In this document: one piece after another, positions 27,880 through 36,748 of the stretch
Position numbering within the stretch: the first letter of the stretch is position 1
Layout: the number at the start of each line of letters is the position of its first letter
DNA from: Stutzerimonas kunmingensis
Lineage (GTDB): Bacteria > Pseudomonadota > Gammaproteobacteria > Pseudomonadales > Pseudomonadaceae
NCBI RefSeq assembly: GCF_002929225.1
Contig: NZ_PISM01000018.1
Coordinates: 186,001-250,000, forward strand
DNA: 64,000 nt
Reading direction: 5' to 3'
The notes under the pieces: model-generated
Told to the model about the DNA's origin: nothing
Databases searched by the model: none
Seen by the model: the letters and a program-made list of their open reading frames with translations, nothing else
Program-made: the position numbers and the translations under genes

Positions 27880-29340
27880 TCAGCGACCGGCCAGCGCCGG
27901 CATCACCCGCGGACGCAACATCTCGCCAAGCACCGCCAGCGCACCGATCGCTCCGGCGATCCAGTACCAGCGCTGCAACGGGTCGAAGCCCAGCCAGCCA
28001 AGGGCATGCAAGAAGACCATGAGGATCAGCACCGGACAGACATAGCGCACCATGAACAGCCACAGCGCGTAGCCCAGCGGCGGCAGATTCAGCTCGTCGC
28101 GCATGATCTCGCTGCGCAGCGCGTAGCCGGCCAGCAGCACGGTAAAGATCCCGCCCAGCGGCATCATCCAGCGCGAGGTCAGGTAATCCAGCCAGTCGAA
28201 GAAGTTCTTGCCCATCGGCGTCCAGCCCGACATCAGGTTGAACGAGAGCATCGCCAGCAGGCTGATCACCAGCAGCACCACGCCGGAACCCATTGCCGCC
28301 TTGATCCGCGAGATGCCGTGCTTCTCGTTGAGGTAGGCGACGGTGGCCTCGATCATGGAGATCGCCGAGGTCAGCGCGGCGATCGACACCATGGCGAAGA
28401 ACAGGACGCCGAAGGCGGTGCCGAACGGCATCTGCTGGAAGGCCAGTGGCAGGCTCATGAAGATCAGGCCTGGGCCGGCAGTCGGGTCCATGCCGTTGGC
28501 GAAGATGATCGGGAAGATCGCCAGGCCCGCCAGCAGCGCGACGCAGGTGTCGGCGATGGCGACCATGAAGGTGGTACGGGCGATGGACTGGTCATCCGGG
28601 ATGTACGAGCCGTAGGTGAGGATCGCACCGGAAGCCAGGCTGAGGGTGAAGAACGCGTGGCCAAGCGCGGCCAGCAGCGCTTCGCCGGTGATCTTCGAGG
28701 TATCGAAGCTGAACAGGAAGGCGAAGCCCTGATCGAAGCCGCCGCTGGTGACCGCGTAACCCACGAGGATCAGCAGCAGCACGGCCAGCCCCGGCATCAT
28801 CCAGCGCACCGCGTTCTCGATGCCCTTCTGCACGCCCTTGGCGACGATCCACAGGGTCAGCAGCGCTACCAGCAGGCTCCAGCCGCCGAGTTCCCACGGG
28901 TTGGCGTTATGCGCCTCGAATACGCCGCCCAATGCCTCGACGCTGGTCGCCGCCAGGGAGCCGTCGAGCATCTTCACCGTGTAGGCGAAGGCCCAGCCGG
29001 CGACCACGACATAGAAGCAGAGGATCAGGAAGCCGGCGGTCATGGCCATGCCGCCCACCGCCTTCCACAGCGGATTGCCGTTGTTCTCGCGGACCACCCG
29101 GCCGATCGCGTCGATCGGGCTGCCACGGCCGCGGCGACCGATGGCGATCTCGCACATCATCACAGGTACGCCGATGGCGAGGATGCACAGCAGGTACATC
29201 AGTACGAAGGCACCACCGCCGAACTCGCCGGTGATGTAGGGGAATTTCCAGATGTTGCCCAGGCCCACGGCGGAGCCGGTTGCCGCGAGGATGAAACCCC
29301 AGCGCGACAGCCAGAGGTTCTTCGGTTTTTCACGAGTCAT
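27880..29340 (-). CDS. Sodium-dependent amino-acid symporter (NSS/SNF family)
   Basis: A 486-residue inner-membrane protein with 11-12 helices of the LeuT fold. The helix-1 signature ATGSAVGLGNIWKFPY carries the unwound substrate and sodium site. GHAFFTLSLASGA (helix 6/7 region) and SAISMIEATVAYL (helix 8) follow. It should import hydrophobic or aromatic amino acids with Na+. It is the last minus-strand gene of the tyrosine-degradation block, after maiA, and has its own leader with an AACAACAA site. Confidence 0.92.
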   Translation of the reverse strand: MTREKPKNLWLSRWGFILAATGSAVGLGNIWKFPYITGEFGGGAFVLMYLLCILAIGVPVMMCEIAIGRRGRGSPIDAIGRVVRENNGNPLWKAVGGMAMTAGFLILCFYVVVAGWAFAYTVKMLDGSLAATSVEALGGVFEAHNANPWELGGWSLLVALLTLWIVAKGVQKGIENAVRWMMPGLAVLLLILVGYAVTSGGFDQGFAFLFSFDTSKITGEALLAALGHAFFTLSLASGAILTYGSYIPDDQSIARTTFMVAIADTCVALLAGLAIFPIIFANGMDPTAGPGLIFMSLPLAFQQMPFGTAFGVLFFAMVSIAALTSAISMIEATVAYLNEKHGISRIKAAMGSGVVLLVISLLAMLSFNLMSGWTPMGKNFFDWLDYLTSRWMMPLGGIFTVLLAGYALRSEIMRDELNLPPLGYALWLFMVRYVCPVLILMVFLHALGWLGFDPLQRWYWIAGAIGALAVLGEMLRPRVMPALAGR

Positions 29341-29351
29341 ACGTCACCTGT

Positions 29352-29359
29352 TTGTTGTT
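29352..29359 (-). promoter_or_regulatory. Hfq/Crc-type CA motif in the symporter leader
   Basis: AACAACAA on the minus strand, 11 nt before the ATG at 29340 and just upstream of the CAGG ribosome binding site. It matches AANAANAA. Confidence 0.65.
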
Positions 29360-29421
29360 ATCTGTGACGGGATCGGGACCGTCGCGCAGGGCGCGGCGGC
29401 GTGCAAGGCGGATTCAGTCGT

Positions 29422-30081
29422 TCATTGAGCGTCGGGCTGCACCTCCGGCGCGGCCTGCTGGAAGGCCGGAAGCGTCTCGCAGCGTGCAACGATCTCGAGA
29501 ATGCGTGGATACGCCGCGAGGTCACAGGCAAAACGGCGCGCATTGTATACCTGCGGCACCAGGCATGCCTCCAGATAACCTGGACGATCGTTCAGGGAAA
29601 GCCTGCCATCGAAACATTCCAGGCCCGCTTCCACGGCGGCGAGCCCCTGACCGACCCAGTGCTGATACCACGCGTTCTTGGCCTCGTCGTCGACACCCAG
29701 TTCGGCGGAGAGGTACTGCAACACACGCAGGTTGTTCAGCGGATGGATCTCGCAGGCGATGTGCATGGCCAGGGCGCGCACCTGGGCGCGGCGAACCGGA
29801 TCGTCCGGCAGCAGCGCCGGCACCGGGAACACCTCGTCGAGGTATTCCAGAATCGCCAGCGATTGGCTGATGCGTGCCCCACCGTTGGCTTCGTCAACTA
29901 GCAACGGCACCAGCTGCTGCGGGTTGAGGGCGCGGTAATCGGCCGCACGCTGCTGGCCGCCATCCTTGACCAGATGCACCGGCACCTGCCGGTAGGCCAG
30001 CCCCTTGAGGTTCAGCGCGATGCGCACCCGGTAGGCGGCACTGGAGCGCCAGTAACCGTAGAGCGTCAGCTCAGTGCTCAT
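29422..30081 (-). CDS. maiA: Maleylacetoacetate isomerase
   Basis: A 219-residue zeta-class glutathione-S-transferase fold enzyme that isomerises maleylacetoacetate to fumarylacetoacetate, with glutathione as cofactor. The active-site motif is YWRSSAAYRVRIALNLK near residue 10. NPQQLVP and SQSLAILEYLDE complete the GSH site, and HIACEIHPLNNLRVLQYL is the typical C-domain motif. The start at 30081 overlaps the fahA end by 11 nt. Confidence 0.94.
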   Translation of the reverse strand: MSTELTLYGYWRSSAAYRVRIALNLKGLAYRQVPVHLVKDGGQQRAADYRALNPQQLVPLLVDEANGGARISQSLAILEYLDEVFPVPALLPDDPVRRAQVRALAMHIACEIHPLNNLRVLQYLSAELGVDDEAKNAWYQHWVGQGLAAVEAGLECFDGRLSLNDRPGYLEACLVPQVYNARRFACDLAAYPRILEIVARCETLPAFQQAAPEVQPDAQ

Positions 30082-31054
30082 AGCGCTCGACCTGCTGATC
30101 GATAGCACCAAAGATGCTCTGCCCGGCGGCGTCGAACATCTCGATGCGCACCCGATCGCCGAACTTGAGGAATGGCGTCTTCGCCTCGCCGTGCTCGACC
30201 ACCTCGAGCATGCGCTTCTCGGCCAGGCAGGACGAGCCGGCGCTGCGGTCGTAGTTCGACACGGTACCCGAGCCGATGATGGTGCCGGCGCCCAGCGGAC
30301 GGGTGCGCGCGGCATGGGCAACCAGCGTCGGGAAGTTGAAGGTCATGTCGGTGCCGGCATCCGGCTGGCCGAACAGCTCGCCGTTGATGTGCGAAACCAA
30401 AGGCCGATGCACCTTGCCGTCGCGCCAGGTTTCGCCCAGCTCGTCCGGGGTCACCGCCACCGGCGAGAAGCTCGACGAAGGCTTGCTCTGGTAGAAGCCG
30501 AAGCCCTTGGCCAGCTCGCCGGGGATCAGGTTGCGCAGCGAGACGTCGTTGACCAGCATCAGCAGCTGGATGTGCGACGCCGCCTCGGCCGGTGTCGCGC
30601 CCATCGGCACGTCGCTGGTGATCACCGCCAGCTCGCCTTCCAGATCGATGCCCCAGGCCTCGTCGGCCAGCCGGATCGGCGATTGCGGCGGGATAAAGGC
30701 ATCGGCGCCGCCCTGGTACATCAGCGGATCGTGCCAGAAGGATTCCGGCATCTCGGCGCCGCGCGCCTTGCGCACCAGCTCGACGTGGTTGACGTAGGCG
30801 CTGCCATCGGCCCAGTGATAGGCGCGCGGCAGCGGGCTGTGGCAGGCGGCCTGGTCGAAGGCGAAGGCGCCCTCCTCCAGCCCGTCGTTGAGGCGCTGGT
30901 AGACCGCTTCCAGCTTAGGCTTGCAGTAGTTCCAGTCATCCAGCGCGGCCTGCAGCGTGGCGGCGATCTGCGGCACTTTCACCGCCTGGGCGAGATCACG
31001 GGAGACCACGACGAGCACGCCGTCGCGGCCCTGGTTGAGGGTTGCGAGTTTCAT
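30071..31054 (-). CDS. fahA: Fumarylacetoacetase (fumarylacetoacetate hydrolase family)
   Basis: A 327-residue FAH-fold hydrolase that cleaves fumarylacetoacetate to fumarate and acetoacetate. GIDLEGELAVIT carries metal-binding Glu residues, and DMTFNFPTLVAH and GSGTVSNYD are family motifs. It is shorter than eukaryotic Fah and of the Vibrio/Shewanella type. AAGGAA precedes the ATG at 31054. The hmgA stop and this ATG share one base (TGATG). Confidence 0.93.
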   Translation of the reverse strand: MKLATLNQGRDGVLVVVSRDLAQAVKVPQIAATLQAALDDWNYCKPKLEAVYQRLNDGLEEGAFAFDQAACHSPLPRAYHWADGSAYVNHVELVRKARGAEMPESFWHDPLMYQGGADAFIPPQSPIRLADEAWGIDLEGELAVITSDVPMGATPAEAASHIQLLMLVNDVSLRNLIPGELAKGFGFYQSKPSSSFSPVAVTPDELGETWRDGKVHRPLVSHINGELFGQPDAGTDMTFNFPTLVAHAARTRPLGAGTIIGSGTVSNYDRSAGSSCLAEKRMLEVVEHGEAKTPFLKFGDRVRIEMFDAAGQSIFGAIDQQVERYEH

Positions 31055-32193
31055 CAGGATTCCTTGCCCGGCGCACGCCAGGAGTTGACGTATTCGGGGA
31101 CATCGACGGCTGCGGCGGCCTCGCCGACTTCCAGCGCGCGGCGGGTGTCGATCATCACCGCCACCTCGTCGGCAAAGGTCGCCGGGTCGGTGCTGGCCTT
31201 CTTCAGCGCCTTCGGGTGCGGCCCGTGGGGGAAGCCGCAGGGGTGGAAGGTCACCATGCCCTGCTCGATGTTGTCGCGGCTGAAGAAGTTGCCGCGGTGG
31301 TAGAACAGCACTTCGTCGTAGTCGTCGTTGTTGTGGAAGAACGGCACCTTCAGCGCGCCCGGATCGGACTCCACCGGCCGCGGGGTAAAGGTGCAAACCA
31401 CGAAACCGTTGGCGACGAAGGTGGTGTGCGCCGACGGCGGCAGGTGGTAGCGATGGCTCATCAGCGGGCGGATGTCGCGCCAGTTGAGCCGTACCACGGT
31501 GTTGTCACCGTGCCAGCCGACCACGTCCAGCGGGTTGTACGGGTAGGTCACGGTGGTGATCTGGTCTCGTCGCTTGATGCGGATCTGCCAGGGGTTCTCG
31601 TCCTGCTGCGCACGAAAGGCGTCGTCCAGGCGCGGATGGTCCAGCACCGCGGCGTCGAAGATCGCGTGCGGGCCGACCAAGCCTTTTTCCGGCAGCTGGT
31701 AGGCGCCGTCGGTGTTCTCGATCAACAGCATGAACACCGGCTGCGTCGCCTCGATGCGCCAGGCGGTGCCGCGTGGGATCATCAGGTAGTCGCCGTCGCG
31801 AAACTCCAGGTGGCCGAAGTCGCAGTAGAAATGCCCGGCGCCCTCGTGGATGAACAGCAGTTCGTCACCGTCACCATTGCGCACCAGATGACGCATGGCA
31901 CCGTTGGTCTTCCACAGGCGCAACTTGACGTCGGCGTTGTGCAGCGCCAGCGGCGCCTGCAGCGGGCAGTCACCTTCGCTGGGGATGTGGTTGAAGTTGA
32001 AGGCGTGCGGGCGCAGCGGGCCTTCCCAGTCGATCCAGCCGGTCGGCGGATGCTTGTGATGCAGGTGCGAAGCCGGGCCGAAGAAGCCTTCGCGGCCCAT
32101 TTCACGCTCGTAGGTGCCCTGCGGGAAATCGCAGTGCGCCTGACGCGAACTCTCACCCTCGCGGATGGGGAAACTGATCCATTTGCGGCTCAT
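31054..32193 (-). CDS. hmgA: Homogentisate 1,2-dioxygenase (short Vibrio/Shewanella type)
   Basis: A 379-residue non-haem iron dioxygenase that opens the homogentisate ring to maleylacetoacetate. It is about 50 residues shorter than the usual Pseudomonas HmgA and resembles the roughly 377-residue Vibrio form, with HHKHPPTGW early and the iron-site region DEVLFYHRGNFFSR...FHPCGFPHGPHP. Its place between hpd and fahA supports the call. GAGGAG precedes the ATG at 32193. Confidence 0.9.
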   Translation of the reverse strand: MSRKWISFPIREGESSRQAHCDFPQGTYEREMGREGFFGPASHLHHKHPPTGWIDWEGPLRPHAFNFNHIPSEGDCPLQAPLALHNADVKLRLWKTNGAMRHLVRNGDGDELLFIHEGAGHFYCDFGHLEFRDGDYLMIPRGTAWRIEATQPVFMLLIENTDGAYQLPEKGLVGPHAIFDAAVLDHPRLDDAFRAQQDENPWQIRIKRRDQITTVTYPYNPLDVVGWHGDNTVVRLNWRDIRPLMSHRYHLPPSAHTTFVANGFVVCTFTPRPVESDPGALKVPFFHNNDDYDEVLFYHRGNFFSRDNIEQGMVTFHPCGFPHGPHPKALKKASTDPATFADEVAVMIDTRRALEVGEAAAAVDVPEYVNSWRAPGKES

Positions 32194-32248
32194 GTGCCTC
32201 TCCTCGTGATACCGCGTGATCTGAATGGCGGCGCAGTGGGTGCCGGTG

Positions 32249-32375
32249 CGTAGGGTGGATGTCGCGTAGGGTGGAAGACTGCGAAGCATCTTCCACGCGT
32301 CTGAACCGGATCGGACCCATGCGGGCCCGTTGTTCCCGCTATACGCGTGGATGTGCTTCGCGACATCCACCCTAC
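32249..32375. repeat. Cluster of dispersed palindromic repeats between hmgA and hpd
   Basis: Hairpin units of the GTGGA...TCCACCCTAC family fill this gap. CGTAGGGTGGAAGA pairs with TCTTCCACG (about 32264-32297), and CGTGGATGTGC pairs with GCGACATCCAC (about 32345-32370), closing with CCCTAC. The outer GTAGGGTGGATGTCGCG (32250-32266) is repeated inverted at the right end. No gene is visible in the 211 nt. Confidence 0.75.
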
Positions 32376-32404
32376 CCACACCCACCCTGGTCCTGGCTCT
32401 CGAC

Positions 32405-33490
32405 TTACTCGTCCGCCTTGATCACGCCGCGGCGCACCTGGTCTTCCTCGATGGATTCGAACAGCGCCTTGAAGTTGCCTTCGCCGAAGCCCTGGTTGCC
32501 CTTGCGCTGGATGATCTCGAAGAAGATCGGGCCGATCACCGTGTTGGTGAAGATCTGCAGGAGGATGCCGTCGTCCCCCGGCGCGCCGTCGATCAGCAGG
32601 TTCAGCTCGCGCAGCTGGTCGAGCGGCTCGCCGTGGCCGGCGACGCGGGTGTCGACCTTCTCGTAGTAGGTGTCCGGCGTGGTCATGAAGTCCACACCAT
32701 TGGCCCGCAGGCGGCGCACGGTCTCGTAGATATCGTCGGTGGACAGTGCGATGTGCTGGATGCCCTCGCCGTGGTATTCGCGGATGAATTCCTCGATCTG
32801 CGACTTGTCGTCGGCCGACTCGTTGATCGGGATGCGGATCTTGCCGCAGGGGGCGGTCATGGCGCGGGAGAACAGACCGGTCAGCTTGCCTTCGATGTCG
32901 AAGTAGCGAATCTCGCGGAAGTTGGCGATGCGCTCGTAGAAACCGGACCAGACATCCATCTGCCCGCGCTTGACGTTGTGGGTCAGGTGATCGATGCACA
33001 TCAGGCCGACAGCGTTGTCGTTCGGCGTACGGCCTTCGATGTACTCGAAGTCGACGTCGTAGATGCTCTTGTCGCCGTAGCGGTCGACGAGATACAGCAG
33101 CGAGCCGCCGATGCCTTCGACGCAGGGGATGTTCAGCTCGCCGAAGTTGGCGTGGCTGCCGACCAGCTTGGCGCCCTGGGATTCGACGTAGGCGGCGGCC
33201 TGGGCGGCATTCTTCACCCGGAAGGCCATGGCGCAGGCGCTCGGGCCATGCTTCTCGCCGAACTCGCGCACATGCCCGGTGGGGCTGCCGTTGAGCACGA
33301 TGTTGATGTCGTGCTGCTGGAACAGCCAGACCTCCTTGGAGCGGTGCTTGGCGGTTTCGGTAAAGCCCATCTGGGTGAACAGCGTGCGCAGCTGCTCGAT
33401 GCCTTCGGCATTCGGCGCGGTGAATTCGACGAACTCGAAGCCGTCGGTGCCGATGGGATTGTGCTGTTCGATCTTGTTCACGGCGTTCAT
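32405..33490 (-). CDS. hpd: 4-hydroxyphenylpyruvate dioxygenase
   Basis: A 361-residue non-haem iron enzyme that converts 4-hydroxyphenylpyruvate to homogentisate. It has two vicinal-oxygen-chelate domains. The iron ligands are expected to be His in IDHLTHNV, His in GIQHIALSTDDI and Glu in IFFEIIQRKGNQGFGEGNF, all intact. CAGGAGG lies 5 nt before the ATG at 33490, and an AACAATAA site sits directly upstream of that. It is the first gene of hpd-hmgA-fahA-maiA. Confidence 0.96.
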   Translation of the reverse strand: MNAVNKIEQHNPIGTDGFEFVEFTAPNAEGIEQLRTLFTQMGFTETAKHRSKEVWLFQQHDINIVLNGSPTGHVREFGEKHGPSACAMAFRVKNAAQAAAYVESQGAKLVGSHANFGELNIPCVEGIGGSLLYLVDRYGDKSIYDVDFEYIEGRTPNDNAVGLMCIDHLTHNVKRGQMDVWSGFYERIANFREIRYFDIEGKLTGLFSRAMTAPCGKIRIPINESADDKSQIEEFIREYHGEGIQHIALSTDDIYETVRRLRANGVDFMTTPDTYYEKVDTRVAGHGEPLDQLRELNLLIDGAPGDDGILLQIFTNTVIGPIFFEIIQRKGNQGFGEGNFKALFESIEEDQVRRGVIKADE

Positions 33491-33502
33491 ATCGCCTCCT
33501 GA

Positions 33503-33510
33503 TTATTGTT
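33503..33510 (-). promoter_or_regulatory. Hfq/Crc-type CA motif in the hpd leader
   Basis: AACAATAA (minus strand) fits AANAANAA and abuts the CAGGAGG ribosome binding site of hpd. hpd is an established Crc target in other pseudomonads. Confidence 0.65.
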
Positions 33511-33614
33511 GTGAGGACTGCCGCTGCACGGCTTGGCTGGCCCCATCACACCCCAGGCCAGGGCGGCGAACAATGCTGTTTACGGGCACGGAAAGCGGCT
33601 GGCGCCAGCCCTGC

Positions 33615-33632
33615 TGTCAGGTTTTCCTTACA
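33615..33632 (-). promoter_or_regulatory. Possible PhhR/TyrR-type box upstream of hpd
   Basis: TGTCAG-GTTTTC-CTTACA resembles the TGTAAA-N6-TTTACA operator of TyrR/PhhR regulators in 9 of 12 fixed positions. It lies about 125 nt upstream of hpd, a PhhR-controlled gene in P. putida. The rest of the 411-nt gap between hpd and the next gene holds the terminator repeats at 33745-33870 and no gene that I can support. Confidence 0.4.
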
Positions 33633-33744
33633 GCGCCTTTTTTGCTGAAAAGCCTGGCCCGGCGGCTTGCCAGGCGTAACGAAAAGCTGACAGCCTGGTG
33701 CGACAAGCTGCCGCACATGTCATTCGGCGCATGGGATCGCGCAT

Positions 33745-33870
33745 AAAAAAGGTGGGCTGAAGCCCACCCCATGAAGGCCTGCGTCGGCCTGCTATGGGAT
33801 GGACCTGAGCCCACCAAAACGGCTTCCTGAGAAGCCCGCAGCATTCTTGTAAGGTGGGCTTCAGCCCACC
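33745..33870 (-). terminator. Two GGTGGGCT-type hairpins; rho-independent terminator of the second symporter
   Basis: Two 18-bp palindromes with 8-bp arms (GGTGGGCT/AGCCCACC) lie at 33751-33768 and 33853-33870. The copy at 33751-33768 is followed, on the minus strand, by six T residues (33750-33745), so it should terminate the symporter transcript. Such hairpins also occur elsewhere in the window (5.2 kb), so this is a dispersed repeat used as a terminator. Confidence 0.78.
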
Positions 33871-33901
33871 TGCGCGTACTACACGGACGACCGTGATCGC
33901 G

Positions 33902-35311
33902 CTAGATCAAACCCATGAGGTTGAGGAACACCAGCACGATGGCCACCGGAGTGCCGTAGCGCAGCAGGTTCCACCAGGCTAGGAACAGGCCATTGCTACG
34001 GATGCCGATCGCTTCGCTGACCACCTGTTTTTGCAACACCCAGCCGGTGAACAGCACCGTGCCCAGCCCGCCCAACGGCATCAGCCAGTTGGTGGTCAGG
34101 TAGTCCAGGGTGTCGAAGAAGGTCTTGCCGAACAGCTGATAGTCCGCCCAGTGATTGAAGGAGAACACGCTGCCCAGGCTCAGCAGCCAGAGCACCAGGC
34201 CACTGCCCAGCACGGCCTTGGTCCGGCTGATACGGAAGCGCTCGGTGAGCCAGGCGATGCTCGGCTCGGAGAGCGAGATGGCCGAGGTCAGCGCGGCGAT
34301 CACCAGCATGATGAAGAACAGCCCACCGACGATTTGCCCCAGCGGCATCTGGCCAAAGGCGATCGGCAACGTGACGAAGATCAGTCCCGGCCCTGCCCCC
34401 GGCTCCAGGCCGTTGGCGAACACCAGCGGGAAGATCGCCAAGCCGGCCAGCAGCGCCACCGCGGTATCGGCCAGCGCCACCAGAATCGAGGTCTTGGCGA
34501 TGGAGGTGCCTTCCGGCAGATAGGAGCCGTAGACCATCATCGCGCCGCAGCCCAGGCTCAGGGTGAAGAAGGCATGGCCGAGGGCGACCAGCACGCTCTG
34601 CGCGGTCAGCTCGGAAAAGTCCGGCACGAAAAGGAACTGCAGGGCCTGGGCGAATTCACCTTCGATGGCGGCGTAGACCACCAGCACCAGCATCAGCACG
34701 AATAGCCCGGGCATCAGAAAGCGCAGCGAACGCTCCAGCCCACCGCGCACGCCGAAGCCGACGATCAGCATGGTCGCCGCCAGCACCAGCGTGGCGCAGA
34801 CCACCAGGCGCAGCGGGTCCGCCAGCAGCGCGCCGAACAGCTCACCACTGGCCTCCCCGCTGACTCCGGTGAAGGCGCCGCTGAAGGTCGCCGGCACATA
34901 GGCCAGCGCCCAGCCAGCGACCACCAGGTAGAAGCTCAGGATCAGAAACCCGGTCAGCCCGCCGAGCCAGCCCACCACGCGCCAGCGCGAACTGGCGCCG
35001 GCCTCGCGCGCCAGCCGCGCCACGGCGCCATCAGGATTCGCCCGACCGCGACGGCGGATCATCACCTCGGTCATCAGCAGCGGAATGCCGATCAGGAGAA
35101 TGCAGGCGAGGTAGACCAGAACGAAGGCGCCGCCGCCGTTCTGCCCGGTCACGTAGGGGAATTTCCAGATATTGCCCAGGCCCACAGCGGAGCCGGTGGC
35201 GGCGAGGAAGAACACCCAGCGGGAGGACCACAGGCCTCGGCTGGCGTTGTCCTGGCTGCGTGCGCGCGCGCCGGCGAAGGTGCCGGCCGCGAGGCTGGTT
35301 TTATCAGTCAT
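33902..35311 (-). CDS. Sodium-dependent amino-acid symporter (NSS/SNF family), second copy
   Basis: A 469-residue LeuT-fold symporter, paralogous to the one at 27880-29340. It shares ATGSAVGLGNIWKFPYVTGQNGGG in helix 1 and GHAFFTLSLGCGA and SAISLSEPSIAWL later. The N-terminal 25 residues are hydrophilic. The start at 35311 has AGGAA upstream plus an AACAACAA site. It lies between the amino-acid dehydrogenase and hpd, so a branched-chain or aromatic amino acid is the likely substrate. Confidence 0.91.
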   Translation of the reverse strand: MTDKTSLAAGTFAGARARSQDNASRGLWSSRWVFFLAATGSAVGLGNIWKFPYVTGQNGGGAFVLVYLACILLIGIPLLMTEVMIRRRGRANPDGAVARLAREAGASSRWRVVGWLGGLTGFLILSFYLVVAGWALAYVPATFSGAFTGVSGEASGELFGALLADPLRLVVCATLVLAATMLIVGFGVRGGLERSLRFLMPGLFVLMLVLVVYAAIEGEFAQALQFLFVPDFSELTAQSVLVALGHAFFTLSLGCGAMMVYGSYLPEGTSIAKTSILVALADTAVALLAGLAIFPLVFANGLEPGAGPGLIFVTLPIAFGQMPLGQIVGGLFFIMLVIAALTSAISLSEPSIAWLTERFRISRTKAVLGSGLVLWLLSLGSVFSFNHWADYQLFGKTFFDTLDYLTTNWLMPLGGLGTVLFTGWVLQKQVVSEAIGIRSNGLFLAWWNLLRYGTPVAIVLVFLNLMGLI

Positions 35312-35324
35312 TGCGGATTCCTGC

Positions 35325-35332
35325 TTGTTGTT
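35325..35332 (-). promoter_or_regulatory. Hfq/Crc-type CA motif in the second symporter leader
   Basis: AACAACAA (minus strand) directly upstream of the GCAGGAA ribosome binding site; it matches AANAANAA, with further A residues before it. Confidence 0.65.
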
Positions 35333-35439
35333 TTTGTCAGGGATGGTGCGAACGAACGGAGCGGGCACGGCGCTGGCGATCAGAACCGGCCGCCCCGCTC
35401 AGTGAAGGCCGGCACGCCCAGGCGACCGGCCGTCAGGAC

Positions 35440-36534
35440 TCATGAAGCCTGGCGCTTGAGTGCCTCGGCCTGCGGTACGCCGCCGGCGTGCAAGCGCTCC
35501 AGCGCCAGGCGATCGGCGATTACCGAGGTCGGCTCACCGCTGGCAGCGGATCGGGTGAATATCTCGCGCAGGGTGTCGCCGATGGCGTTCACATGAGCGT
35601 CGCTCTGCGCGGCGCTGCCGCCGGTGCGCTGGTAGTAGACGTCGATGATGCCGCCGGCATTGATCGCGTAGTCCGGCGCGTAGAGCTGGTTGCGCCGCTG
35701 CAGTTCGGCGCCGATCGCGGCAGTGGCCAGCTGGTTGTTGGCCGCGCCGGCGATGACCGGGGCACGCAGTACTTCCAGCGTCTGCTCGTTGAGGATGCCG
35801 CCCATGGCGCAGGGCGCGAAGACGTCTACGTCGAGGCCGTAGATGTCCTGCGGGCGCACCACGTTGGCACCCACTTCTTCCATCGCCTGCTTGACGTTGG
35901 CATCAAAGATGTCCGCCACCCAGAGTTCGGCGCCTGCCGCTTTCAGGTGCCGCGCCAGCCCCAGACCGACATGGCCCACGCCCTGGATCGCCACCTTCAA
36001 CCCGGTCAGATCGTCGCGACCAAGGCGCTGGTGCACCGCTTCCCTGAGGCCGACGAACACGCCATAGGCGGTGGATGGCGACGGGTCGCCGCTGGCGATG
36101 CTGCCATCCAGCGTGGTGCGTGGCGTGGCGCCGACCACATGACGGGTGCGCTGGGCGAAGGCCTGCATCTCGGCATCGCCGGTGCCGGAGTCGGCGGCGG
36201 TGATGTAGCGCCCGCCGAGGCTGTCGACGAAATCACCCATCGCATGCAGCAGCGCCTGGCTCTTGCCGGTATGCGGGTCGCCGATGATCACCGCCTTGCC
36301 GCCGCCGAGCTTGAGTCCGGCCAGCGAGGATTTCAGGGTCATCCCGCGCGACAACCGCAGCACATCGCGCAGGGCGTCGTCGTCATTGGCGTAGGGAAAC
36401 ATCCGGCAGCCACCCAGCGCCGGGCCGAGGCGCGTGTCGTGGATGGCGATGATGGCTTTCAGACCCGACGCCTGGTCATGACAGAAGACCACCTGTTCGT
36501 GGCGATCGAAGTCGGGGTGAGCGAAGACGGACAT
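35440..36534 (-). CDS. Leucine/phenylalanine/valine dehydrogenase (Glu/Leu/Phe/Val family)
   Basis: A 364-residue NAD-dependent amino-acid dehydrogenase giving 2-oxo acids. [12 protein letters not shown] carries the substrate-contact region, [14 protein letters not shown] the catalytic Lys, and [15 protein letters not shown] the Rossmann motif. [12 protein letters not shown] is typical of Leu/Val/Phe members rather than glutamate dehydrogenase. Since iorAB is upstream and hpd downstream, phenylalanine or branched-chain amino acids are the probable substrates. The order suggests deamination feeding iorAB. Confidence 0.87.
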   Translation of the reverse strand: MSVFAHPDFDRHEQVVFCHDQASGLKAIIAIHDTRLGPALGGCRMFPYANDDDALRDVLRLSRGMTLKSSLAGLKLGGGKAVIIGDPHTGKSQALLHAMGDFVDSLGGRYITAADSGTGDAEMQAFAQRTRHVVGATPRTTLDGSIASGDPSPSTAYGVFVGLREAVHQRLGRDDLTGLKVAIQGVGHVGLGLARHLKAAGAELWVADIFDANVKQAMEEVGANVVRPQDIYGLDVDVFAPCAMGGILNEQTLEVLRAPVIAGAANNQLATAAIGAELQRRNQLYAPDYAINAGGIIDVYYQRTGGSAAQSDAHVNAIGDTLREIFTRSAASGEPTSVIADRLALERLHAGGVPQAEALKRQAS

Positions 36535-36547
36535 TTGGGTTACCTCG

Positions 36548-36555
36548 TTCTTGTT
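36548..36555 (-). promoter_or_regulatory. Hfq/Crc-type CA motif in the amino-acid dehydrogenase leader
   Basis: AACAAGAA (minus strand), followed by CGAGGTAACCCAA and the ATG at 36534; it matches AANAANAA next to the GAGG ribosome binding site. Confidence 0.6.
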
Positions 36556-36670
36556 GGTCTGATGCTCTGCAGCCAGCAGAGCCTTGTTGTCTGGTACGGA
36601 GCTGCTCGTCAGAGCGGAATTGCCCCGTGAAACCGGGAGCGAACCCGTTACGCCTCAACCGGGTTCCTGC

Positions 36671-36736
36671 GCGGTCAAGACCGCTCCCACAACACCCCTG
36701 CAGTGCCAACCCGTGGGAGCGGCCTCCACCGCGAAC
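36671..36736. repeat. Pseudomonas-type REP palindromes
   Basis: GCGGTCAAGACCGCTCCCACA (36671-36691) and an inverted partner starting CCGTGGGAGCGGCC (36711 on) form a REP pair between iorAB and the dehydrogenase gene. A related copy bounds the large inverted repeat at 60.3 kb. Confidence 0.75.
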
Positions 36737-36748
36737 GGCGCCATCGTG

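Noticed and set aside
25892..28045. A 717-codon plus-strand frame across the chemoreceptor gene
   Set aside because: It is antisense of a full-length transducer with an intact signalling tip and ligand motif; the antisense frame shows no domain.
33491..33901. Possible small RNA or gene in the hpd upstream gap
   Set aside because: Only terminator-type hairpins and a regulator-like box are visible; no promoter-hairpin-T-tract unit of a known small RNA and no supported reading frame.
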